From Paenibacillus sp. MBLB1832 (lineage in GTDB: Bacteria; Bacillota; Bacilli; Paenibacillales; NBRC-103111): 64,000 nt of DNA. Positions 9,827 to 18,072 of the stretch are shown piece after piece. The notes under the pieces were generated by a model, which made no database searches, was not told the DNA's origin, and worked only from the letters and a program-made list of their open reading frames with translations. The stretch lies in the NCBI RefSeq assembly GCF_032271945.1, contig NZ_CP130319.1, positions 3,987,001 through 4,051,000 on the forward strand. The letters run 5' to 3'. Each line of letters starts with the position of its first letter. Position 1 is the first letter of the stretch. A program made the position numbers and the translations under genes.

Positions 9827-10651
9827 ATGGGAGTAATTCCTTATAACATTACTTTTGCTGATAAAAAAAGGTTTGATCAAGACGGTTATTGGATCAGCCC
9901 AAAATTATTGAGTGACGAGACAATCGAGCGGCTTCGCGGAGCACATGATCGCATTTGGAACAAAGATTATGATGGAGCTGGGATGCCACTTCACGCTTTT
10001 AAACTTTCGGAGAATCCACATGCTCTGCGTAAATTCGATAATGGCTGGTGGATTAATGATGAAGTTCGGAGTGTCGTAACTGATCCGAACTTAGGTGAAA
10101 TGGCTGCGAAGCTATTGAACGAAGATGAGATTCGTCTATGGCATGATCAAGTGATTTATAAGCCAGGTACTTCAGGGCAAGAAACAACAGCTGGAAATGT
10201 AGGCTGGCATCAAGATTACGGGTATTGGAAATCAAGCAGCACTACGAATATGGTGACAGTTTGGATTGCTTTGCAGGACACAGACTTGAATAATGGCGGC
10301 ATGATGACGATCTTAGGTTCACATAAGTGGGGCTCAGTCGAGGGTAGCGATACATTTTTCGAACAGGATATGGCGAAGCTGAAGCAGCGTTTTGCAACGC
10401 GTGATTGGATAGAGGAGCCTTGTATCCTAAAAGCTGGACAAGCGAGCTTCCACCATGCGCTAACATTCCATGGATCGTCAACGAACTTCACAGATCAGCC
10501 TCGGTTATCAGTTGTTGCGCATCTAATGCCTGGAAATACGTTTTACAAAGAAGGCAGAGCACGGCATGATAATGTTCGACTACTTGGGCCACGTCCGCAA
10601 TTTGGACAGAAGTTCGATAACGAATTTTTCCCAGTACTGTATAGACAATAA
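9827..10651 (+). CDS. Phytanoyl-CoA dioxygenase (PhyH) family protein
   Basis: 274 aa from ATG 9827, seven bases after GAGGTG; the frame opens earlier at 9770 but without a ribosome site. Fe(II)/2-oxoglutarate oxygenase with HxD in VGWHQDYGYWKS, distal His in HHALTFHGSSTNF and Arg in DQPRLSVVAH. It differs clearly from the PhyH protein at 4395, so it is not a recent duplicate. A truncated group II intron on the opposite strand ends within ~10 bases of its stop codon. Substrate unknown. Confidence 0.83.
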   Translation: MGVIPYNITFADKKRFDQDGYWISPKLLSDETIERLRGAHDRIWNKDYDGAGMPLHAFKLSENPHALRKFDNGWWINDEVRSVVTDPNLGEMAAKLLNEDEIRLWHDQVIYKPGTSGQETTAGNVGWHQDYGYWKSSSTTNMVTVWIALQDTDLNNGGMMTILGSHKWGSVEGSDTFFEQDMAKLKQRFATRDWIEEPCILKAGQASFHHALTFHGSSTNFTDQPRLSVVAHLMPGNTFYKEGRARHDNVRLLGPRPQFGQKFDNEFFPVLYRQ

Positions 10652-10659
10652 AATACATC

Positions 10660-11283
10660 GATTTCAGCTTTTAGCATTTTAGAAATGCAGGCTAGTACCA
10701 TTCTATCTTGGATGCCCATGTTCCAAAGTTGCTTCATAAGCAACGTATGATTGACATTGTCAAAAAAACCCAAAATGTCGATGTCTACTACATAATGCAT
10801 CGACGCCTGATTGATGAGAAATTGAACTCTTGCCATGGCATGGTGTGTCGATCGAAGGGGTCTGAAACCATAGCTATGGTTGTAAAATTGGGCTTCAGCT
10901 ATGGGCTCAAGGACTTGCTTGAAGCACTGTTGAATGATGCGGTCGAGGATGCATGGGATGCCAAGCGGTCTCATTTTACCGTTATCTTTCTCGATAAACT
11001 TTCGTCTGACATTCTTGGGGCGATAGTTTTGCAGTCTGTTTTGGATTTCACTCACTAATTCATATTCGGGTCGTTGTTCGATGTCTTTGATGGTTAGTCC
11101 ATCTGTTCCTGGTGTCTTTGATCCTTTATTAGACTTCATCGTGCGGTAAGCCAGCAAAATATTTTCCCTCGATGTGACGATCTCATAAAGATGTGAGAAG
11201 TTTTCTTTGTTTGCTGATCTTTCGTACAAATCTGTAAAGGATTCCGTCATGCCGTAATACTCCCAATTTCGTAAAGTTTGCAC
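10660..11283 (-). pseudogene. ltrA: Group II intron reverse transcriptase/maturase (LtrA-like), truncated
   Basis: About 207 genuine residues. RT blocks are clear: SNKGSKTPGTDGLTIKDI, RRKFIEKDNGKMRPLGIPCI, YNHSYGFRPLRSTHHAM and VVDIDILGFFDNVNH, the last being the first catalytic-Asp region. The frame continues past ~10660 only as the reverse complement of the PhyH gene. The YADD box, the X/maturase domain and the endonuclease domain are absent. Non-functional. Confidence 0.8.
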
Positions 11284-11973
11284 TGTGGCACCCCTCCTAA
11301 ATGAAGCGATGTCCCCACATTCCTACCTGATCGGTGCAATTCACGTATGGAAAATGATCGTTCTTTTCAATTAGACTTGGGGCTGTTCCTCCGCCTCCAT
11401 TACAGAGGTTTCTTCGGTCGTGCCCCTGCCCTCACAAGGATAAATTCATTTCGGCAAATGCCTTATTGCAACCGTTTCGGGTAACAGCCCTTCTAGCAAC
11501 GTCCCTTGCTTTCCAAGTCCCTTACAGCCTAGCTTTTTTTTTTTTTTTTCTGAACTTAGGTGCTTCCTCTAAGCCTGTGAGATTGATGCCACCATTGTTC
11601 GGCATAGCGTATTTCATAGAGAAAATTTTTACTTTACGCCACTCACCCCATCGTCTGATGGTACATACGTTTCCGCATGCTCTAACTTTAGACCTGTACA
11701 TTCGGAAGTTCGTCAGTTCGCTTCTATGCGAGCATTCTCACCATATCCAGTTTTTCAGCCGCGCGACATATCCGTTGGCATACCTCTTTTTTTTTTTCTC
11801 AAAATGGCTCTAGCCTTCGTTCTGTCGAATCTACCTGTACTTCGCACCTCATGTTCTGTTAAACATAACGCACGCAGGAGTATTGGCGGGATGGTTTCGG
11901 GATACATGGTTCCGTCATTCCCATCCTTGGTTGTAAAGTTAAGATTACTCGTGTAATCTCCTGCTTTTCGCAC
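10660..11973 (-). mobile_element. Group II intron, 3'-truncated
   Basis: On the minus strand the element begins at 11973 with GTGCGAAAAGCAGGAGATTA, fitting the GUGYG 5' end of bacterial group II introns. About 690 nt of structured, gene-free RNA sequence follows, then the intron reverse-transcriptase gene at 11283. It stops abruptly at about 10660, next to the PhyH gene, in the middle of the RT. Everything 3' of that is missing, including domains V and VI, so it cannot splice or move. Two long homopolymer tracts (about 16 and 13 T on the plus strand, near 11527 and 11787) lie in the RNA part. The 5' end sits 40 bp from an IS110 copy. Confidence 0.72.
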
Positions 11974-12019
11974 TATTTAGTGCTTATAGCAGAACTTGTC
12001 GTACTTACCCGTTAGCCGT

Positions 12020-12225
12020 TCATGCAGCGCAAGATCAGCGCTGCACCACAGAAGATGAAAATGGATAAAATCTGTCAATACTTCTACTACGGCTGGGTGA
12101 GGAAGGTCGATCAACTATGGTGCGTTAGAGCCCATCCGTTAGTCTGACTCCACCGACCACGGTGCATCACAGAATGTCGCTCCTTCGGGAAGCACTCATG
12201 GTAGATTAATCCTATTTTGGTTGTT
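12020..12225 (+). ncRNA. Candidate IS110 bridge RNA (left-end leader)
   Basis: The leader folds into hairpins: GCAGCGC/GCGCTGC at 12024-12044, and GGTCG 12105 / CGACC 12154 enclosing a large loop. The loop contains TCAACTA (12111-12117), the reverse complement of the right target half TAGTTGA. It also contains CCGTTAG (12136-12142), identical to the left target half. ACGGCTG (12089-12095) matches the complement of the element's left edge TAGCCGT with one wobble. TCATGGTAG (12196-12204) equals the element's right edge at 13589-13597. That is the guide layout of IS110 bridge RNAs, here inferred by eye. The second copy carries the same RNA at +4128. Confidence 0.6.
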
Positions 12226-12265
12226 GCACCAGCCCCAATTCAAAGCCGGAGAAAGGACAATTTCA

Positions 12266-13483
12266 ATGGATATACTCATTGAGCGCGCATGTGGCATGGA
12301 TGTTCATAAAGATTCCATTACTGCATGTACAATGACACCCGAAGGAAAGGAGATTCAAACGTTCTCTACTAAAACCGTATTTCTACTCCAGTTAATTGAC
12401 TGGATTAAAAAGCATGGTTGTACTCACGTAGCTATGGAGAGTACAGGTGTCTTCTGGAAGCCAATTGTGAACCTATTAGAGGCTGAAGACATTAAATTTT
12501 TAGTTGTAAATGCTCAACATATGAAATCTCTCCCAGGACGTAAAACTGATGTGAAAGATGCGGAATGGATTGCCCAACTCCTTCGTCATGGACTGCTAAC
12601 GGCGAGCTTCATTCCGAACCGTAACCAAAGGGAACTGCGGGAACTAGTTCGGTACCGCCGCAGCATTATTGAAGAACGAGCCAGACAACATAATCGTATT
12701 CAAAAAGTGTTAGAAGGAGCAAACATCAAGCTTGGTTCTGTGGTTTCAGATATTATGGGGGTCTCATCTAAGGACATGCTCAACGCTATTGCAAACGGCG
12801 AAGAAGATCCTGAAAAACTAGCAGGCCTCGCTCGACGATCTATGAAAAAGAAAAAAGATGAACTCGAACTTGCTCTTCGAGGTTACGTTAATCCTCATCA
12901 ACGCTTGATGCTTAAAACCATTCTAGGTCACATTGATTTCCTTTCAGAACAAATTGAGATGTTAGATCAAGAAGTTGCCCAGAGAGTTATTTCAGATCAA
13001 GAAGATATTGATCGATTAGATTCTATCCCTGGAATTGCCACTCGAATGGCTGAACAAATCTTAGCTGAAATTGGAACAAACATTAAAGAGCAATTTCCAA
13101 GTGCGGCTCACTTGTGTTCTTGGGCAGCAGTTGTACCCGGACATAATGAGAGCGCAGGCAAAAGGAAGTCTTCTAAAGGTAAGAAAGGAAACAAATATTT
13201 GAAATCTGCCCTAACAGAGGCGGCACATTCCGTAGGTTCCTCTAAAAATTATCTTGGTGCTATGTATAGACGAACTTTAGCACGAAAAGGTAGGAAAAGA
13301 GCTGCTATTGTAGTGGCCCATGCCATGCTAAGAATCGCTTATTATCTGCTTACAAGAAAAGAAATGTATGTTGATCTAGGTGAAGATTATTTTGATAAGC
13401 AAAAACTTAGAGCAATTGTACGGAATTCGGTTCGAAGGCTTGAAACTTTAGGCTACAACGTTACGATTTCGGAAGTCTCCTGA
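12266..13483 (+). CDS. IS110-family transposase (copy 1)
   Basis: About 405 aa from ATG 12266, after GGAGAAAGGACAATTTCA; the frame is open from 12221. N-terminal RuvC-like DEDD domain: GMDVHKDSI (first Asp), VAMESTGVFW (Glu), LPGRKTDVKDAEWIA (two Asp). C-terminal Transposase_20 domain: LDSIPGIATRMAEQILAEIG, then WAAVVPGHNESAGKRKSS with the serine thought to be the second nucleophile. The protein differs from copy 2 only at the Ser/Cys after AME and at Arg/Gly in KQKLR/G. Both copies look intact. Confidence 0.92.
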   Translation: MDILIERACGMDVHKDSITACTMTPEGKEIQTFSTKTVFLLQLIDWIKKHGCTHVAMESTGVFWKPIVNLLEAEDIKFLVVNAQHMKSLPGRKTDVKDAEWIAQLLRHGLLTASFIPNRNQRELRELVRYRRSIIEERARQHNRIQKVLEGANIKLGSVVSDIMGVSSKDMLNAIANGEEDPEKLAGLARRSMKKKKDELELALRGYVNPHQRLMLKTILGHIDFLSEQIEMLDQEVAQRVISDQEDIDRLDSIPGIATRMAEQILAEIGTNIKEQFPSAAHLCSWAAVVPGHNESAGKRKSSKGKKGNKYLKSALTEAAHSVGSSKNYLGAMYRRTLARKGRKRAAIVVAHAMLRIAYYLLTRKEMYVDLGEDYFDKQKLRAIVRNSVRRLETLGYNVTISEVS

Positions 13484-13619
13484 TCTACCGTTTACCAATA
13501 TATCCTAGGCGCTGCACATTTTAAAAAATTAATGAACTGCGTCTTCTTTCATGCTGTCCTTTTCCTTCTACTGCCCGCTTTTTAATTTTCATGGTAGTTG
13601 AACGAAGATCTTATTTCTC

Positions 13620-14564
13620 TTACTCTAGCCCTGTACATTCGTCAAATCCAAGCATAATGTTCATATTCTGAATGGCTGCCCCCGAGGCACCTTTTCCCAA
13701 ATTATCAAATCGAGAGACAAGTAATATTTCATCTTGATGACCAAAAACAAAAATGTCCAAATAATTAGTATTATTGCATTGCATAAGATTTAAGAAACCG
13801 TCTTCAAGATTTACCTCAGAGTCATATGGCATAACTCGAATAAAACGTTCATCTTTATAGTACAAAGCAAGCAGTTCTTGAATATCTCTTGCCGTCACTT
13901 TCTTATTAAACATTCTAGGAAAGAGTGGAATAGTAACTGCATCACCTTGATAATAGTTTCCGACTATTGGAGTGAAAAGTGGTGATGAGTTTAACCCAGA
14001 ATAAAGTTTCATTTCTGGAAGATGCTTGTGATTAAGGTTAAGTGCATATTGTCTTGGCGCGAAAAGCTGTTGATTATTTGAGTTCTGATATTCAGAGATA
14101 AGTCTCTTTCCTCCACCACTATAGCCAGTAAGTGAATAACAAGTCGTAGGGTAATCACTAGGGATAATTCCTTCTGCCACCAAAGGGTGGATAGCTAAAA
14201 TAAACCCTGTCGCATGACATCCTGGGACAGATACCCTAGATGAATTTTGAATTTTATTTCTTTGATTTTTATTTAATTCTGGTAATCCATATGTCCAGTC
14301 CTGGTTAGTTCTAAACGCTGTACTTGCATCAATTATTTTCGTCTTATTATTACTTATCATAGAAACGGAATCCTTTGAAGCAGAATCTGGAAGACAAAGA
14401 AATACGACATCAGCTTCATTTATAAATGCCTTACGAGCTTCGAAATCTTTTCGATTTTCAGAATCAATTTTGATTACTTCTATGTTAGGAATCTTAGATA
14501 AGTAATCATGTATTTTTAAACCTGTTGTACCTTCTTGACCATCCACAAATATTTTATATTTCAC
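13620..14564 (-). CDS. argC: N-acetyl-gamma-glutamyl-phosphate reductase, type 2
   Basis: 314 aa from a GTG start at 14564 behind AAGGGG. The open frame extends to 14714 but that part is repeat sequence. The product reduces N-acetylglutamyl phosphate with NADPH in arginine synthesis. The N-terminal Rossmann motif reads KIFVDGQEGTTGLKI, and the catalytic Cys lies in VPGCHATGFILA with YSLTGYSGGGK downstream. Length and motifs fit the short type 2 ArgC rather than the ~345-aa type 1. It stands alone without argJ, argB or argD, 23 bp from IS110 copy 1 and with a CCCGTTAG repeat upstream, so it probably travelled as a single-gene segment. Confidence 0.82.
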   Translation of the reverse strand: MKYKIFVDGQEGTTGLKIHDYLSKIPNIEVIKIDSENRKDFEARKAFINEADVVFLCLPDSASKDSVSMISNNKTKIIDASTAFRTNQDWTYGLPELNKNQRNKIQNSSRVSVPGCHATGFILAIHPLVAEGIIPSDYPTTCYSLTGYSGGGKRLISEYQNSNNQQLFAPRQYALNLNHKHLPEMKLYSGLNSSPLFTPIVGNYYQGDAVTIPLFPRMFNKKVTARDIQELLALYYKDERFIRVMPYDSEVNLEDGFLNLMQCNNTNYLDIFVFGHQDEILLVSRFDNLGKGASGAAIQNMNIMLGFDECTGLE

Positions 14565-14648
14565 TTCACTTTTGCACCCCTTAATGTTTAGTGTTTGAAT
14601 AATTATACAATTAAATGCATATATATTCAATCTTGTTATTAAATTATT

Positions 14649-14701
14649 CTGCCCGTTAGCGTGGAGAAGGCAGCCGATCAGTCTAACCGGCTGCCTTCGT
14701 A
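14649..14701 (-). repeat. CCCGTTAG palindromic repeat 1
   Basis: CTGCCCGTTAG followed by a stem (AGGCAGCCG ... CGGCTGCCT). The right-hand CTATCGTT motif seen in other copies is missing. It lies between the SMI1/KNR4 stop and the argC leader. Confidence 0.65.
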
Positions 14702-14727
14702 CTTTCAGAGCCAACTTTCCCTTTAGA

Positions 14728-15243
14728 TTAATCCAGCCATCTTATGGTTGCATGCTGATAAATTGAATCTAAAAGAAACTCTTCAAATGTATCATAGAGC
14801 ATTATTATCCCCTTTGTACTCCCCTCGTACCATTCCATGACAGGAGGATTATCACCTTCATTTAATTTGAAAAATCTAATTTCATAACCCTGATGCATTG
14901 AGAATACAAAAGTTCTATCGGGCAACACTACCGGGTTATTATTTGCTTTTAGTAATTCTTTTGCCTCATCCTGAAGTTCCTTTAGTTGTGAGAAATTAGT
15001 ATCTGTACCTTGAAATAATCTTCCTGAATAATGGCCGACAGCAACTAAGTATTGGCGATAAGACTCGGGTAACTTGATTCCCATTTCTTGCTCCAGTAGC
15101 TTTATCTCTGCTTCGATACATCCATCAAATGGACGGTCAGTATGCAATTCCTTCTCATGCAGGAGCTTTAATAAATGATCACTTTTCACATACAAACCTA
15201 CTTCCTCAAGGGATAATTCATTATTCGGGATGACCTTATTCAA
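14728..15243 (-). CDS. SMI1/KNR4-family protein (probable immunity-type)
   Basis: 171 aa. The SMI1/KNR4 fold is recognisable from IKLLEQEMGIKLPESYRQYL, FVFSMHQGYEIRFFKLNEG and the terminal LYDTFEEFLLDSIY. In bacteria this family mostly supplies immunity proteins against contact-dependent or polymorphic toxins and is often found without its toxin. It lies between two copies of the palindromic repeat in a row of small same-strand genes, which fits an orphan-immunity segment. No toxin gene is visible nearby. Confidence 0.78.
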   Translation of the reverse strand: MNKVIPNNELSLEEVGLYVKSDHLLKLLHEKELHTDRPFDGCIEAEIKLLEQEMGIKLPESYRQYLVAVGHYSGRLFQGTDTNFSQLKELQDEAKELLKANNNPVVLPDRTFVFSMHQGYEIRFFKLNEGDNPPVMEWYEGSTKGIIMLYDTFEEFLLDSIYQHATIRWLD

Positions 15244-15261
15244 TTCCTTCGTTAGCGTAAT

Positions 15262-15342
15262 CTGCCCTTTAGTTGAGAAAACGGCAACCGATCGTTTGGA
15301 CGGCTGCCGTCGTTTCTTTATTGAGCTATCGTTCCTCGTTAG
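15262..15342 (-). repeat. CCCGTTAG palindromic repeat 2
   Basis: Nearly full unit: CTGCCCTTTAGTTGA, a central hairpin (CGGCAACCG ... CGGCTGCCG), then CTATCGTTCCTCGTTAG. It directly follows the stop of the 125-aa gene. It keeps TAGTTGA, the right half of the IS110 target. Confidence 0.7.
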
Positions 15343-15363
15343 TTTAGAAACGACACCTGTTAA

Positions 15364-15741
15364 TTAAGCACGAAATAGAATATCAATATCCCCATCTACA
15401 AATCCAATTCCAATTGCAGACACACTTTTTAGGATGTTTGCATACTCTCCTTCTTTAAGATAACGTTCTACTAACATCGTAATGTGATTTAATCCTTGTT
15501 CCCAATGTTGAATATCTTCTGTTCTTTTTATGCAGCAAATATCTTCTTCCGAATTAAAATAGTCGGTACAAGTCCAATCTGAGTCATTCTCATCGAATTC
15601 ATCTGAACCAATTAATTGTATATCGTATGTATCATCTGAACCTTCATATAAGTTAAAATTGAATGCTTTAATTCCTACAGGGATGTCTTGCTTTAAATTT
15701 GATTTAACCAATTTGAAAACAATCTGTAATTCTCCATACAC
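15364..15741 (-). CDS. Hypothetical acidic protein, immunity-like
   Basis: 125 aa, acidic, no membrane segment. Sequence such as ELQIVFKLVKSNLKQDIPVG, LIGSDEFDENDSDWTCTDYF and HWEQGLNHITMLVERYLKEG looks like a small alpha/beta cytosolic protein. I do not recognise a family. Position between repeat copies next to an SMI1/KNR4 gene suggests a comparable orphan immunity protein, which is inference only. Confidence 0.6.
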   Translation of the reverse strand: MYGELQIVFKLVKSNLKQDIPVGIKAFNFNLYEGSDDTYDIQLIGSDEFDENDSDWTCTDYFNSEEDICCIKRTEDIQHWEQGLNHITMLVERYLKEGEYANILKSVSAIGIGFVDGDIDILFRA

Positions 15742-15811
15742 ATTCCCCCACTTTTAATACGAGTTTTGTTAATTATGATGTTATATCGTAAAGTTAAACA
15801 TTTCAACTAAC

Positions 15812-15890
15812 CTCCCGTTACATTAATGAAAGCAGGGGGCAGCTGCCGCGTGGCGGGCTACTCCCTGCTTATTATACTATCGTTCCCAGT
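15812..15890 (-). repeat. CCCGTTAG palindromic repeat 3
   Basis: Divergent copy: CTCCCGTTA, a long hairpin (AGCAGGG ... CCCTGCT with inner GGCAGCTGCCGC), then CTATCGTTCCC. Confidence 0.6.
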
Positions 15891-15919
15891 TTCTTCAATG
15901 AATCCCGAAGCATTGTTTC

Positions 15920-16084
15920 CTAATTTTTCTCTAATATAACAAGTGAATAAACTGTTGCACCCATCTCACCACCTGACATAGCACTCTGAGATACAACCTT
16001 CCATCCCTCTTGTAAAAGCTGATTTAAATCACTTAAGTTATTCTTTTTATCGTTATAATAATGAACTACAAATGCCTTTTGCAT
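15920..16084 (-). CDS. Small 54-aa protein, DUF4177-like
   Basis: ATG 16084 lies six bases after GGAGGTG; stop TAG at 15920. The sequence MQKAFVVHYYNDKKNNLSDL, a run to LLQEGWKVVSQSAMSGGEMG and a final VYSLVILEKN resembles small DUF4177-type proteins with the EGWKVVS signature. Soluble and unknown in function. It is another single-gene segment in the row of repeat-bounded genes and sits ~50 bp from IS110 copy 2. Confidence 0.6.
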   Translation of the reverse strand: MQKAFVVHYYNDKKNNLSDLNQLLQEGWKVVSQSAMSGGEMGATVYSLVILEKN

Positions 16085-16130
16085 GAATACACCTCCAGAA
16101 CACCATTATATCATACATATTATTCCATTA

Positions 16131-16143
16131 ATCTGCCCGTTAG
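16131..16143 (-). repeat. CCCGTTAG palindromic repeat 4, interrupted by IS110 copy 2
   Basis: ATCTGCCCGTTAG lies immediately left of the element. The other half resumes at 17726 as TTGAACAACGACAGCCG, matching the TTGAG...CGGCAACCG arrangement of repeat 2. So the element inserted inside a repeat. Confidence 0.6.
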
Positions 16144-17725
16144 CCGTTCATGCAGCGCAAGATCAGCGCTGCACCACAGAAGATGAAAATGGATAAAATC
16201 TGTCAATACTTCTACTACGGCTGGGTGAGGAAGGTCGATCAACTATGGTGCGTTAGAGCCCATCCGTTAGTCTGACTCCACCGACCACGGTGCATCACAG
16301 AATGTCGCTCCTTCGGGAAGCACTCATGGTAGATTAATCCTATTTTGGTTGTTGCACCAGCCCCAATTCAAAGCCGGAGAAAGGACAATTTCAATGGATA
16401 TACTCATTGAGCGCGCATGTGGCATGGATGTTCATAAAGATTCCATTACTGCATGTACAATGACACCCGAAGGAAAGGAGATTCAAACGTTCTCTACTAA
16501 AACCGTATTTCTACTCCAGTTAATTGACTGGATTAAAAAGCATGGTTGTACTCACGTAGCTATGGAGTGTACAGGTGTCTTCTGGAAGCCAATTGTGAAC
16601 CTATTAGAGGCTGAAGACATTAAATTTTTAGTTGTAAATGCTCAACATATGAAATCTCTCCCAGGACGTAAAACTGATGTGAAAGATGCGGAATGGATTG
16701 CCCAACTCCTTCGTCATGGACTGCTAACGGCGAGCTTCATTCCGAACCGTAACCAAAGGGAACTGCGGGAACTAGTTCGGTACCGCCGCAGCATTATTGA
16801 AGAACGAGCCAGACAACATAATCGTATTCAAAAAGTGTTAGAAGGAGCAAACATCAAGCTTGGTTCTGTGGTTTCAGATATTATGGGGGTCTCATCTAAG
16901 GACATGCTCAACGCTATTGCAAACGGCGAAGAAGATCCTGAAAAACTAGCAGGCCTCGCTCGACGATCTATGAAAAAGAAAAAAGATGAACTCGAACTTG
17001 CTCTTCGAGGTTACGTTAATCCTCATCAACGCTTGATGCTTAAAACCATTCTAGGTCACATTGATTTCCTTTCAGAACAAATTGAGATGTTAGATCAAGA
17101 AGTTGCCCAGAGAGTTATTTCAGATCAAGAAGATATTGATCGATTAGATTCTATCCCTGGAATTGCCACTCGAATGGCTGAACAAATCTTAGCTGAAATT
17201 GGAACAAACATTAAAGAGCAATTTCCAAGTGCGGCTCACTTGTGTTCTTGGGCAGCAGTTGTACCCGGACATAATGAGAGCGCAGGCAAAAGGAAGTCTT
17301 CTAAAGGTAAGAAAGGAAACAAATATTTGAAATCTGCCCTAACAGAGGCGGCACATTCCGTAGGTTCCTCTAAAAATTATCTTGGTGCTATGTATAGACG
17401 AACTTTAGCACGAAAAGGTAGGAAAAGAGCTGCTATTGTAGTGGCCCATGCCATGCTAAGAATCGCTTATTATCTGCTTACAAGAAAAGAAATGTATGTT
17501 GATCTAGGTGAAGATTATTTTGATAAGCAAAAACTTGGAGCAATTGTACGGAATTCGGTTCGAAGGCTTGAAACTTTAGGCTACAACGTTACGATTTCGG
17601 AAGTCTCCTGATCTACCGTTTACCAATATATCCTAGGCGCTGCACATTTTAAAAAATTAATGAACTGCGTCTTCTTTCATGCTGTCCTTTTCCTTCTACT
17701 GCCCGCTTTTTAATTTTCATGGTAG
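16141..17725 (+). mobile_element. IS110-family insertion sequence, copy 2
   Basis: Second copy of the element at 12013, same orientation, identical over about 1.6 kb apart from at least two substitutions. The left flank ATCTGCCCGTTAG and right flank TTGAACAACGACAGCCG belong to a palindromic repeat. The leader at about 16148-16353 carries the same candidate bridge RNA. Confidence 0.85.
16394..17611 (+). CDS. IS110-family transposase (copy 2)
   Basis: About 405 aa; the start is set as in copy 1. Identical except AMECTGVF in place of AMESTGVF next to the catalytic Glu, and KQKLG in place of KQKLR near the C-terminus. Both DEDD and serine motifs are intact. The Ser-to-Cys change lies beside a catalytic residue and could affect activity. 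Confidence 0.92.
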   Translation: MDILIERACGMDVHKDSITACTMTPEGKEIQTFSTKTVFLLQLIDWIKKHGCTHVAMECTGVFWKPIVNLLEAEDIKFLVVNAQHMKSLPGRKTDVKDAEWIAQLLRHGLLTASFIPNRNQRELRELVRYRRSIIEERARQHNRIQKVLEGANIKLGSVVSDIMGVSSKDMLNAIANGEEDPEKLAGLARRSMKKKKDELELALRGYVNPHQRLMLKTILGHIDFLSEQIEMLDQEVAQRVISDQEDIDRLDSIPGIATRMAEQILAEIGTNIKEQFPSAAHLCSWAAVVPGHNESAGKRKSSKGKKGNKYLKSALTEAAHSVGSSKNYLGAMYRRTLARKGRKRAAIVVAHAMLRIAYYLLTRKEMYVDLGEDYFDKQKLGAIVRNSVRRLETLGYNVTISEVS

Positions 17726-17929
17726 TTGAACAACGACAGCCGTTTTTGACCGAGACCCAATGAGTCTGCGTGAAGCCTGTTATCGCATACTTTTTGTTTC
17801 AATATGAACATGTATAGAAATCCGGATTTTAGGACTCAAAGATGTATTGTACAATGTTAAATAGAACCTCAAGCTATAATGTTTAGCAACTACGGGGAAG
17901 TTATCTTCTTCGTGTCCTTTATCGGAAAT

Positions 17930-17973
17930 GGATACAACTTCTTGTCTTTTAGATAAGACAAGAAGTTGTATCC
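17930..17973. repeat. 19-bp perfect inverted repeat
   Basis: GGATACAACTTCTTGTCTT and its exact reverse complement flank a 6-base loop (TTAGAT). There is no T-run on either side, so it is not a typical terminator. It could be a small mobile palindrome or an RNA hairpin. Confidence 0.6.
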
Positions 17974-17981
17974 ATAAAATT

Positions 17982-18008
17982 AAAAATCCGCTCAAATAGC
18001 GGATTTTT
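17982..18008. terminator. Bidirectional terminator-like hairpin
   Basis: AAAAATCCGCT / AGCGGATTTTT with a 5-base loop, so T-runs flank it in both directions. Confidence 0.65.
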
Positions 18009-18072
18009 AAGGATATATGTTCTTGTCCTCTTACAAGCAAGCACTAGTAGTAGAAATATATATATATATGTG

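Larger units (their letters stand above)
12013..13597 (+). mobile_element. IS110-family insertion sequence, copy 1
   Basis: Identity with copy 2 (16141-17725) runs from CCCGTTAG at 12008 to GTTGAAC at 13603, a constant offset of 4128. Because TAG occurs at both edges and the flanks join as CCCGTTAG-TTGAAC, I place the element from TAG at 12013 to TAG at 13597, about 1.58 kb. It has no terminal inverted repeats, as expected for IS110. A ~250-nt leader holds the presumed bridge RNA and a single DEDD transposase gene follows. Confidence 0.85.

Noticed and set aside
11466-11973. Several overlapping frames rich in Phe/Leu or Arg/Lys
   Set aside because: They lie in the structured RNA part of the group II intron and reflect its T/A tracts.
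17780-18040. 86-aa minus-strand reading frame
   Set aside because: It runs through the 19-bp palindrome and a terminator hairpin, has no ribosome site and no recognisable sequence pattern.
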